From the NCBI GenBank assembly GCA_023458995.1, contig JAEWVV010000043.1, positions 1-8,543 of the forward strand: 8,543 nucleotides of DNA, read 5' to 3'. The notes beneath the pieces were generated by a model. It searched no databases. It had not been told where the DNA came from and worked only from the letters and a program-made list of their open reading frames with translations. The position numbers were made by a program, and so were the translations under genes. This document shows, piece after piece, positions 1-6,154 of the stretch. Each line of letters opens with the position of its first letter. Position 1 is the first letter of the stretch. This DNA is from Bacillota bacterium. Its GTDB lineage: Bacteria > Bacillota_I > Bacilli_A > Acholeplasmatales > Acholeplasmataceae.

Positions 1-2220
1 TCCGTTTATTATTCGATTTTTCCTGGGGATATAGACGCTACAATTAATTCAGCTCCAGCATTATGGTTTTTCGTTTCTTGGCGATATATGATTGAAAAAA
101 ATACAACTATAAAGACAAAACCAATAGAATTTAAAGAAAAAAAACAAAAACTATTAGCCTCTAAGAATAATATTGAGCAAAAAAAAGTTCTTAATAATTA
201 TAAAAAATCAAGTAAATTAAAAATGCCGATTTTGAGCAGTCTATTATTTGTTTTTGTTATAGTGATATTTTTGGTAATTATTCCAATTGGTTATGATAAC
301 AAAGTTGAAAGTTTGAAAATTGAATCCAGACCAATTGCTGTATCTGGAGGTCCAGCATTTTTAAATAAATCAATCAATAGAAGTTATCCAGTTTATTTGA
401 TTGAAGAAGAAAGTTGGATTTATATTATTCAGGTTGTGGGTCACGAAATACGTCCATATAAAACCGCCTACAGCCTTAATAATAAAGCAAGTATATTAGC
501 ATATTTTAATACGGTTAAAGAGGAACATATTCCTGTTAGGGATGTACTTCCTGGTTTACAATTAAGTGCAATAATGATTCCTATAACTTCTGGTTTACTA
601 ATGATTTCTTCATGGATATATTGTTATCAAAAAGAAAAAAGCATATTTAATTATACAAAGAAAGCCGATTCAAAAGAATATCCAACTAGTGAAGCGAAAA
701 GTATAATTTCAAAAAAAGATGAGAATCTAAAGCAAGAATTTGAAGCAGCACGAAAATCAAATCCTAACAAAACTGAAAACTCAATGTATAGTCTAAACCC
801 ACTTAATTCACTTGGTCGGTCCAAAATATTAAGTGACTCACAGCTTGGGCTTTTCTCACGAAAATTCAGACTAGATTTTACTGACGCTACAATAAGATCA
901 TATCAAAAAGACAATTTGGAATATGATTTAATTTCATTAAAACATTTAGGTGACGAATTAAATAGAATAGAACATTTAGTAGTTGTAGAAATTCAATCAA
1001 AATATAGATATTTTGTTACTGAATCATCGGCTTTAGGTTCTGTCATGCTGTGTGAGTGGATTTTCGATGAGAACGATAATAATACTCAACATCTTAATTA
1101 TGGTCCAGCTGGAATGAGTATAATAGATGCTAAAACAAATAACATCATTACAGGTGATGAAGTTATCATAGAGCAGATTCATACTATAGTTTCGATGAAA
1201 ATAGAACCAGAATATATCACAACAAAAAATGAAAGCGGTTGGAATACTGTTCAAAGTGAAAAATATAAAAATATCGAAGAAAAAGTTGGTGAACTTATCA
1301 AAAAAATGAATTCAACAAAGGATTCTTCAACTCTAGAAAAAAATCCATATGTTAAAGATCTTGAAGACAAAAAAGATGTATTTTGGTATGAAATGAAAGC
1401 TGAAGAAGGCGACGCTAATGCTCAGTATCAGTTGGCGCATTGCTATGGCAATGGGCGAGGAGTAGATCAAGATTTTGAGAAGGCAGTTTATTGGTATGAA
1501 AAGGCAGCAAAACAGAATTATGCAAAAGCACAATACAATTTAGGTTCGTGTTATAGTGTTGGGCAAGGTGTACCTCAAAATCATGAGAAGGCATTATATT
1601 GGTATGAAAAAGCAGCAAAACAAGGTATGGCTGAAGCACAATATAATTTAGGAGTATATTATTACAATGGGAAAGGAATAGAACAAGATTATAAATTAGC
1701 AGCCTATTGGCATCAAAAAGCCTCAGATCAAGGTTTAGCGAAAGCCCAAAATAACCTTGGAACTTGTTATTTCAAGGGTCATGGAGTAGTTAAAGATCTT
1801 AAACAAGCAATTAATTGGTTCGAAAAAGCTGCCAATCAAGGATATGCTGATTCACAGTTTAATTTAGGACAAGTTTATAATACTGAAGGTAGTGTTATTA
1901 AAGATGAAAAACAAGCTTTTAAATGGTATAAATGTGCTGCAGAACAAGGTAATGCTGAAGCTCAAAACCTTATAGGATTTTTCTATAACAATGGAAAAGG
2001 AGTTCAAAAAGATTCTTCTCAAGGTCTATATTGGTTTCAAAAAGCAGCTGAACAAGGTCACGTTAATGCTCAATTTAATTGTGGATTATGCTATATTTAT
2101 GGTGATGGTATCGCACAAGATGAAAGTCAAGGCATCAAGTGGATTAAGAAAGCTGCTAAGCAAGGGGACATTAATTCAATCAGATTATTAGCAGCTGCTG
2201 GTATCCAAATAGATAATTAA
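1..2220 (+). CDS. Membrane-anchored Sel1-repeat protein, 5'-truncated by window edge
   Basis: The reading frame is open from base 1. The first in-frame ATG (88) has no ribosome binding site, and the 29 codons before it read as plausible protein, so the gene probably starts outside the window. With codon 1 at base 1 there are 739 visible residues. A lysine-rich stretch precedes a strong membrane segment at about 76-98. A loop of roughly 85 residues follows, then a second membrane segment at about 185-208 followed by Lys-rich sequence. The positive-inside rule puts the N side and the long C-terminal part in the cytoplasm. Residues of about 290-450 form a mixed region I do not recognise. Residues 470-721 are seven exact 36-residue Sel1-like repeats. 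Such repeats are alpha-solenoid protein-binding scaffolds, so an adaptor or signalling role at the membrane is likely, but no partner is visible. The stop codon directly abuts repeat copy 1. Confidence 0.85.
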   Translation, partial: SVYYSIFPGDIDATINSAPALWFFVSWRYMIEKNTTIKTKPIEFKEKKQKLLASKNNIEQKKVLNNYKKSSKLKMPILSSLLFVFVIVIFLVIIPIGYDNKVESLKIESRPIAVSGGPAFLNKSINRSYPVYLIEEESWIYIIQVVGHEIRPYKTAYSLNNKASILAYFNTVKEEHIPVRDVLPGLQLSAIMIPITSGLLMISSWIYCYQKEKSIFNYTKKADSKEYPTSEAKSIISKKDENLKQEFEAARKSNPNKTENSMYSLNPLNSLGRSKILSDSQLGLFSRKFRLDFTDATIRSYQKDNLEYDLISLKHLGDELNRIEHLVVVEIQSKYRYFVTESSALGSVMLCEWIFDENDNNTQHLNYGPAGMSIIDAKTNNIITGDEVIIEQIHTIVSMKIEPEYITTKNESGWNTVQSEKYKNIEEKVGELIKKMNSTKDSSTLEKNPYVKDLEDKKDVFWYEMKAEEGDANAQYQLAHCYGNGRGVDQDFEKAVYWYEKAAKQNYAKAQYNLGSCYSVGQGVPQNHEKALYWYEKAAKQGMAEAQYNLGVYYYNGKGIEQDYKLAAYWHQKASDQGLAKAQNNLGTCYFKGHGVVKDLKQAINWFEKAANQGYADSQFNLGQVYNTEGSVIKDEKQAFKWYKCAAEQGNAEAQNLIGFFYNNGKGVQKDSSQGLYWFQKAAEQGHVNAQFNCGLCYIYGDGIAQDESQGIKWIKKAAKQGDINSIRLLAAAGIQIDN
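1408..2163 (+). repeat. Seven tandem Sel1-like (SLR) coding repeats
   Basis: Seven in-frame units of exactly 108 bases (36 residues) fill 756 bases. Each follows the pattern A-x-x-Q-x-x-L-G-x-x-Y ... G-x-G-V-x-x-D ... A-x-x-W-x-x-K-A-A-x-Q-G. Units 1 and 2 are close at DNA level: nearly the same stretch, encoding YWYEKAAKQ, occurs near 1489 and 1597, which suggests recent internal duplication. Unit 5 departs from the consensus in its loop (NTEGSVIKD). A partial eighth unit (DINSIRLLAAAGIQ) ends the protein. Confidence 0.9.
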
Positions 2221-2268
2221 ATTGATGGCTTCATAAAGGGAAATAATATCCAAAATATATGTATAAAC

Positions 2269-2291
2269 TTCGGGTCATCTTTTCGGCACCA
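2269..2291 (+). other. tRNA 3'-end-like segment (tRNA-Leu type), copy 1
   Basis: The 23 bases read as T-loop-like TTCGGGT, then CATCT in the place of the T-stem 3' strand, then TTTCGGC as the acceptor 3' strand, then A73 and CCA, with a T-run after it. A matching acceptor 5' strand would be GCCGAAA, a common start for bacterial tRNA-Leu. No D arm, anticodon arm or matching 5' T-stem lies upstream, so this is a fragment and not a tRNA gene. Many tyrosine recombinases use tRNA 3' ends as attachment sites, so an att role is plausible but inferred. Position 58 is G where tRNAs have A, a mark against a recent intact origin. Confidence 0.5.
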
Positions 2292-2319
2292 TTTTTTGAA
2301 TAATTAGTTTTTAGAGAAA

Positions 2320-2350
2320 GATCATTGAAACTCAATGGTCTTTTGTTTTT
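2320..2350 (+). terminator. Rho-independent terminator in repeat copy 1
   Basis: GATCATTGA pairs with TCAATGGTC across an AAC loop (2320-2340, nine pairs including one G-T), followed by TTTTGTTTTT. A-T pairs can extend the stem at its base. It would end transcription of the Sel1-repeat gene and isolate the abiE promoter downstream. Confidence 0.75.
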
Positions 2351-2510
2351 AAGGTCAATAATTATAATTATTTTTTGATGTTACAGATAGAAATGTAAAT
2401 CATAAATTTCTATGGTCAAAAAGGTTGATTTGAATTTCGATCCCCCCATCAACTTCTAAGATCCACGTCTTATATTTTGAATGTTAGTAAACAAATCACT
2501 TTAAGAAACG

Positions 2511-2539
2511 TTGATATTCTCCAGAAAATGTTATATAAT
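2511..2539 (+). promoter_or_regulatory. Vegetative promoter of the abiE-type operon
   Basis: TTGATA at 2511-2516 and a perfect TATAAT at 2534-2539 are separated by 17 bases. The start codon at 2562 lies 22 bases beyond the -10 box, leaving a very short leader. The same TTGATA contains an in-frame TTG that could be misread as a start. AbiEi antitoxins repress their own operon, but I see no convincing long inverted repeat here. Confidence 0.75.
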
Positions 2540-2561
2540 ACAATTAAGTGGAGGAAATAAT

Positions 2562-3152
2562 ATGGTTGTGACAACACTAAATCTTAAAGAATTGTACAGA
2601 GACTATACAGATATTAATGGCAAAATTAAAAGAGATGTAGAAAATGGCATCCTATTTCCTCTTGTGAGAGGAATATATGAAACAAATAGTAAAACCGAAG
2701 GCTTTTTGTTATCCTCATACATTTATGGACCCTCATATCTATCTTTTGAATATGCGCTTTCTTATCACAATATGATCCCAGAAAGAGTCATTGTTTATAC
2801 GAATGCAACGTTTAACAAAAGAAAGAGCAAATTGTATAAAAATCATTTCGGTGTTTTTGCGTATAGAGATGTTCCAAAAGATGCTTTCCCCTTTTTTGTA
2901 CAGGTTTTTGAACAAGATACTTATGCCTATTTTATGGCAAGTCCTGAAAAAGCTTTATGCGATTTACTTTATATTAAGAAACCTGTAAAAAGCATCAAAG
3001 AATTAAAAGCTTTACTTTTTGAAGATATTCGAATAAATAGAGAAACATTCAATCAATTGAACTTTAATGACATTATATTCTTATCGAATAAATACGTTTC
3101 AAACAATATAAAGTATTTAAAAAAGTATATTGAAAGCGAGTATATAAGATGA
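2562..3152 (+). CDS. abiEi: AbiEi-family antitoxin of a type IV toxin-antitoxin system
   Basis: A 196-residue protein. I start it at the ATG at 2562, because GTGGAGG (2548-2554) sits seven bases upstream and the in-frame TTG at 2511 lies in the -35 box. Residues of about 1-42 fit the winged-helix part, ending in a wing-like G-I-L-F-P-L-V-R-G-I-Y. The rest has AbiEi hallmarks: G-P-S-Y-L-S-F-E-Y-A-L-S-Y-H near 56-69 and A-S-P-E-K-A-L-C-D-L-L at 126-136. Family members repress their operon and neutralise the AbiEii toxin without stable binding, and streptococcal AbiE gives abortive phage resistance. The stop overlaps the next start by four bases (ATGA), so the two are translationally coupled. 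Family assignment rests on motifs and gene pairing and is fairly secure; anti-phage activity here is inference. Confidence 0.85.
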   Translation: MVVTTLNLKELYRDYTDINGKIKRDVENGILFPLVRGIYETNSKTEGFLLSSYIYGPSYLSFEYALSYHNMIPERVIVYTNATFNKRKSKLYKNHFGVFAYRDVPKDAFPFFVQVFEQDTYAYFMASPEKALCDLLYIKKPVKSIKELKALLFEDIRINRETFNQLNFNDIIFLSNKYVSNNIKYLKKYIESEYIR

Positions 3153-4012
3153 CAATCATTCAACAAATGATAGATAAATATAACCCCAAAACAATAGAAG
3201 ATAAAAAGAATGCGATCAAAGAAGTCTTACAAGAGGTTGTTTTAGCTAGCCTCTCTAAAACTGATTTTTTCACACATGCTGCTTTCTATGGTGGGACAGC
3301 TTTGAGAATATTTTATGGTATGGATAGATTTAGTGAAGATCTAGATTTCTCATTACTTGTGAGTGATGAACATTTCGATATCAGTAAGTACCTAAAACCA
3401 ATAAGTGAAATCATAAACTCGCTTGGACTTCATTTTGAAGTATCAAAAAAAGAGAAGTCAAGTGAATCAACCATTGATTCAGCATTTATTAAAGGAAACA
3501 CCAAAGAGACATTTATAACGATCTATCCCGATTTGACTGATTCTGCTCAAATCATACATAACGAAAAAATCATAATCAAATTCGAAATTGATGTAAATCC
3601 ACCAAAACATGCGAATACAGAAATAAAGTATCGGTTGCTACCATTTCCATACCAAGTAAGAATCTACGATAAAAGTTCTTTATTTGCAGGTAAAATTCAT
3701 GCAGTTATTGCAAGAAGTTGGAAAAATCGTGTAAAAGGTAGGGACTTATATGATTATATCTATTACCTTAGTTTAGACACCAAAGTGAATTTGAAACATT
3801 TAGATGCAAGACTAAAGCAAACGAAATCTATAGAAGATGACACAATTTTAACTAAAGAAAAACTTATTGAATTGCTAGATAAAAGATTTGATCAAATTGA
3901 TTATGAAATTGCAAAATCAGATGTAAGACCCTTTATAAAAGACCAAAAAAATTTAGATCTTTGGAATAGTCATTTCTTTAAATCAATTACACAGGGTATT
4001 AAAACCGATTAA
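3149..4012 (+). CDS. abiEii: AbiEii-family nucleotidyltransferase toxin
   Basis: A 287-residue DNA-polymerase-beta-type nucleotidyltransferase. Residues 48-53 are GGTALR. SEDLDF at 62-67 carries the metal-binding D64 and D66, and a third acidic position fits D148 in KFEIDVNP. The conserved C-terminal element K-I-H-A-V-I-A-R-x-W-x-x-R-V-K-G-R-D-L-Y-D spans 182-202. All expected catalytic residues appear intact, so the toxin should be active. Relatives such as MenT add nucleotides to tRNA 3' ends and block translation; the substrate here is unknown. The ATG overlaps the antitoxin stop and has only a weak ribosome site, consistent with coupling. Length is normal for the family. No clear terminator follows it, so read-through into the 114-residue gene is possible. 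Confidence 0.9.
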   Translation: MTIIQQMIDKYNPKTIEDKKNAIKEVLQEVVLASLSKTDFFTHAAFYGGTALRIFYGMDRFSEDLDFSLLVSDEHFDISKYLKPISEIINSLGLHFEVSKKEKSSESTIDSAFIKGNTKETFITIYPDLTDSAQIIHNEKIIIKFEIDVNPPKHANTEIKYRLLPFPYQVRIYDKSSLFAGKIHAVIARSWKNRVKGRDLYDYIYYLSLDTKVNLKHLDARLKQTKSIEDDTILTKEKLIELLDKRFDQIDYEIAKSDVRPFIKDQKNLDLWNSHFFKSITQGIKTD

Positions 4013-4110
4013 CATCATGGATGATATAGGATACATTAACAAGCCACACTCTTAATCCTTTTTGTAAAGGGATAAATGAAGGTAATATTTTACTTAAAGG
4101 GGAAATTACA

Positions 4111-4455
4111 ATGAGTATTTTTTCAAAGAAGCCCAATCATAAGAAAATTGAATTTTTTTGTAATTGGTTTATCGAAAACAAGGAAATAATAATTGAGCCC
4201 ACGAAACAAAAAGAGCAGGACATAAACGATATTTTACAATCAGTAAATGAAATACGTGCGTATTTAGTTGTGCCATATAGGGATGGATATCAAGGTGATA
4301 TAGAACTTGAATATGGATTTAATCAGCAAGAAAATAAATGGGAACTATCTTTATTTCACAAGAATAATGCTTTTTTGATAAAAATTATCTTAACGATTAA
4401 AGAATATCTAGAATTTAGAATTGGTGAAACATGGATTGTCAATATTTCCAAGTAA
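4111..4455 (+). CDS. Hypothetical 114-residue soluble protein downstream of AbiE
   Basis: The ATG at 4111 has a good ribosome site (AAGGGGA, about seven bases upstream). The protein has no signal peptide or membrane segment. It begins with a Lys/Phe/Trp-rich helix-like part (KIEFFCNWFIENKEIIIEP, about 12-30), then an acidic linker, then alternating hydrophobic and charged sequence typical of beta strands (AYLVVPYRDGYQGDIELEYGF and NKWELSLFHKNN). I do not recognise the family. The size, acidic patches and strand-rich look resemble small immunity or accessory proteins, but that is only an impression. It lies 98 bases after the abiEii stop and shares the AbiE block between repeat copies 1 and 2. 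I found no strong promoter of its own. It could be a third member of the operon or an independent passenger. Confidence 0.7.
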   Translation: MSIFSKKPNHKKIEFFCNWFIENKEIIIEPTKQKEQDINDILQSVNEIRAYLVVPYRDGYQGDIELEYGFNQQENKWELSLFHKNNAFLIKIILTIKEYLEFRIGETWIVNISK

Positions 4456-4578
4456 AAAAATCACATTATTGAAATCCGAATTACGAAAAATCAGGAATTT
4501 AACCTCCGGTATTCGTTTTCAGATAGATAAATTGATAGCCTTATGAAGCGATAAATATTCAAAAGTATATGTATAAAC

Positions 4579-4601
4579 TTCGGGTCATCTTTTCGGCACC
4601 A
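4579..4601 (+). other. tRNA 3'-end-like segment (tRNA-Leu type), copy 2
   Basis: The 23 bases are identical to the tRNA-3'-end-like segment at 2269-2291: T-loop-like TTCGGGT, acceptor strand TTTCGGC, A and CCA. Again no 5' half of a tRNA precedes it. It is a candidate attachment or recombination site by analogy with tRNA-targeting integrases. Confidence 0.5.
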
Positions 4602-4629
4602 TTTTTTGAATAATTGTTTTATTGAGAAA

Positions 4630-4659
4630 GACTATTGAAGTTAATGGTCTTTTCTTTTT
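4630..4659 (+). terminator. Rho-independent terminator in repeat copy 2
   Basis: GACTATT pairs with AATGGTC (4630-4636 with 4643-4649) around a six-base loop, followed by TTTTCTTTTT. Relative to copy 1 the third and fourth stem bases are swapped from T,C to C,T, and both still pair with G. The fold is therefore kept despite substitution. Confidence 0.7.
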
Positions 4660-4780
4660 AAAGTGAATAAGAATGAGTAATTTTGGATGCGGTGAAAAGA
4701 TATACAATTCATGAACTTCTAGAGTCAAATGTGGTGATTTGAATTTTGATTCCACCCAAGAAATTCTATGGGTAGTTAAT

Positions 4781-4808
4781 TTTAATAAAGTAGAATTAAT
4801 GCTATGAT
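4781..4808 (+). promoter_or_regulatory. Probable promoter of the GNAT-transglutaminase gene
   Basis: TATGAT at 4803-4808 is a good -10 box, with the start codon at 4830 only 21 bases downstream. The -35 is weak: TTTAAT at 4781-4786 with a 16-base spacer is the best match. It lies just beyond the end of repeat copy 2, the same arrangement as the abiE promoter after copy 1. Confidence 0.5.
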
Positions 4809-4829
4809 TAATATAAAGAGGTGCGCGAT

Positions 4830-6098
4830 ATGTTTCAAGTATGGAATAAAGATAAAATAGCCAAACTATCAATTGAAGAAAAAGAGCAATGGTTCGATGT
4901 TTTAAATGACAGATTAGAAGAGGATAGAGGAATATCTTTAAATGATCCAGAACTAACTCTAAAGCAAAAGGAAATTAAAAGCGATTATATCAATTATTTG
5001 GAAAGTTGTCCTAATCATAAAGACTTTTACAAGTATTATATATACAAGTATCTAAATAAGATCATTAGTGTTTGTCGTGTCAATGTTTATGAAGACAAAT
5101 ATCTACTTGAGGGCTTGCAGACGCATAGAGATTACTTTCGTATGGGATATGCAAGTAAGTTAATTCATGGAATAATTGATGACTTAAAAAAAGATGGTAT
5201 CAAAACGCTCTATTCAGAAGCAAGAGTTTGGAATGATCCTTCCAATAATTTACAAACCAAATTAGGATTTATTAGATATGGCGAAGAGAATAAGAATTAT
5301 TTGTATAAATTTGATTTAGTTCAAATACTTAATGATTTTGATAATGGGATAGATATTTTTGGAAAAGCTTATGGGAACATGTATAGAAACGATTTACATG
5401 ATAAAGCTTCAGTTGACTATAAACTGTTAGAAAACATGATCCGTTTAAACAAAAAATCGCATAAATTCCTATATGATAATTATTTGCCGAATATCAATCA
5501 AAATATTAAAAAGCATGAGTTGTACGCATTGGCACAAAAATTTAAAACTGATCATGTTGTAAAAAAGATTGAGAATGTTCTTTCTTTCACGAAAAATATT
5601 GTTGAAACATTTAATTTGCCTTTCAACGATATGTTTTTTGGTGGAACTGAAAAGGAGATCATTGATCGTGGGACTGATTGGTGTACCGATATATCAAGAG
5701 TTGGTTGTGTATTATTACAATGCTTAAATATTCCATGTAGAATGGTTTACCTGGCAAACGTTAATTATGCTTATAATGGACATACCGTTTGTGAATCGTT
5801 TGTAGATAATGAATTTATTGTAGTTGATTTCACCTATGGCGTGCATGGCTCATTAGGTAAAAATCATGCTGTTTACAACTTGATTAATAATCAAAAAAAG
5901 GTTCAACACATTTATAACGACTTTTGTATATCGAAAGAAATGACAGACTATTTTATTGGTTTGTTTTCAAATGTAGGGATAAGCGAATATGATTCGATGG
6001 GAAACTATCTTTATACAACTACAAAAGCTAATGAGTATTATAAAAAATTGATGACTATTGAGCAGGATGGCCAATGGAAAATGGGAGAAGACAAATAG
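4830..6098 (+). CDS. Two-domain protein: GNAT acetyltransferase + transglutaminase-like cysteine domain
   Basis: A 422-residue protein if started at the ATG at 4830, eight bases after AGAGG (4817-4821). The in-frame GTG at 4821 overlaps that site and is less likely. The N-terminal part (about 50-165) looks like a GNAT fold: strands around IISVCRVNVY, the acetyl-CoA loop R-M-G-Y-A (104-108) and the closing N-x-x-x-K-L-G-F. A helical linker follows (about 166-260). The C-terminal part (about 265-345) matches the transglutaminase core: C285 in D-W-C-T-D, H318 in N-G-H-T-V-C-E and D333 in V-V-D-F-T-Y, the expected Cys-His-Asp triad. The family includes cysteine proteases, amidases and cross-linkers, so the actual reaction cannot be named. 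No signal peptide is seen, so it is probably cytoplasmic. The substrate is unknown; one protein could acetylate and cleave or cross-link the same target, but that is speculation. Confidence 0.8.
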   Translation: MFQVWNKDKIAKLSIEEKEQWFDVLNDRLEEDRGISLNDPELTLKQKEIKSDYINYLESCPNHKDFYKYYIYKYLNKIISVCRVNVYEDKYLLEGLQTHRDYFRMGYASKLIHGIIDDLKKDGIKTLYSEARVWNDPSNNLQTKLGFIRYGEENKNYLYKFDLVQILNDFDNGIDIFGKAYGNMYRNDLHDKASVDYKLLENMIRLNKKSHKFLYDNYLPNINQNIKKHELYALAQKFKTDHVVKKIENVLSFTKNIVETFNLPFNDMFFGGTEKEIIDRGTDWCTDISRVGCVLLQCLNIPCRMVYLANVNYAYNGHTVCESFVDNEFIVVDFTYGVHGSLGKNHAVYNLINNQKKVQHIYNDFCISKEMTDYFIGLFSNVGISEYDSMGNYLYTTTKANEYYKKLMTIEQDGQWKMGEDK

Positions 6099-6107
6099 TC
6101 CTAAATC

Positions 6108-6136
6108 TTGAAAATGTGTATCAAATGTGATACAAT
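6108..6136 (+). promoter_or_regulatory. Promoter of the antitoxin-fic operon
   Basis: TTGAAA at 6108-6113 and TACAAT at 6131-6136 are separated by exactly 17 bases, close to consensus. It starts just ten bases after the stop of the preceding gene, so the toxin-antitoxin pair has its own transcription start and needs no read-through. Confidence 0.75.
6117..6134. promoter_or_regulatory. Candidate autoregulatory operator (inverted repeat over the -10 box)
   Basis: TGTATC at 6117-6122 and GATACA at 6129-6134 form a perfect 6-6-6 inverted repeat. It fills the promoter spacer and overlaps the -10 box by four bases. Ribbon-helix-helix antitoxins bind such palindromes and repress their own promoter. 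The downstream gene encodes one, so autoregulation is the natural reading. Confidence 0.65.
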
Positions 6137-6154
6137 ATTAAAGAGGTGAGTCTT

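Larger units (their letters stand above)
2221..2447. repeat. Inter-block repeat, copy 1 (long form)
   Basis: This is about 227 bases of dispersed repeat, and it fills most of the gap 2221-2510. It aligns end to end with copy 2 (4531-4757) with small indels. The 50-base core at 2256-2305 is identical to 4566-4615 and matches 7169-7218 at 48 of 50 positions. The flanks are less conserved but clearly related: ATTGATGGCTT versus ATTGATAGCCT upstream, and GATTTGAATTTCGAT versus GATTTGAATTTTGAT downstream. It holds a tRNA-3'-end-like segment and a terminator hairpin. I see no open reading frame that belongs to it. Confidence 0.85.
4531..4757. repeat. Inter-block repeat, copy 2 (long form)
   Basis: Second copy of the repeat, with core 4566-4615 identical over 50 bases to 2256-2305. 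Similarity continues about 35 bases upstream and about 140 bases downstream with scattered changes. From GTTTTATTGAGAAAGA onward it is closer to copy 3 than to copy 1. Together with the promoter region it fills the 374-base gap 4456-4829. The 75 bases between the hypothetical gene and this repeat (4456-4530) show nothing I can support beyond a weak potential hairpin. Confidence 0.85.

Noticed and set aside
1033..1639. Minus-strand open frames inside the Sel1-repeat gene
   Set aside because: They are shadows of a long, well-supported plus-strand gene in A+T-rich, repetitive coding sequence.
2240..2291. A complete tRNA-Leu gene
   Set aside because: Only the 3' end fits. Upstream bases do not form the T-stem 5' strand, anticodon arm, D arm or a GCCGAAA acceptor strand.
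2511..2561. Upstream TTG start for the AbiEi antitoxin
   Set aside because: The TTG lies in the -35 box of a consensus promoter, and a strong ribosome site precedes the ATG at 2562.
4055..4073. Hairpin ATCCTTT/AAAGGGAT between abiEii and the 114-residue gene as a terminator
   Set aside because: The short stem needs a bulge and no T-tract follows, so termination is not supported.
4479..4515. Weak CGAAT/ATTCG hairpin after the 114-residue gene
   Set aside because: Only about five pairs around a long loop; a stronger terminator lies in repeat copy 2.
4585..4872. Minus-strand open frame of about 95 codons across repeat copy 2
   Set aside because: It overlaps the conserved repeat, terminator, promoter and start of the GNAT gene, and has no sign of a ribosome site or of any family.
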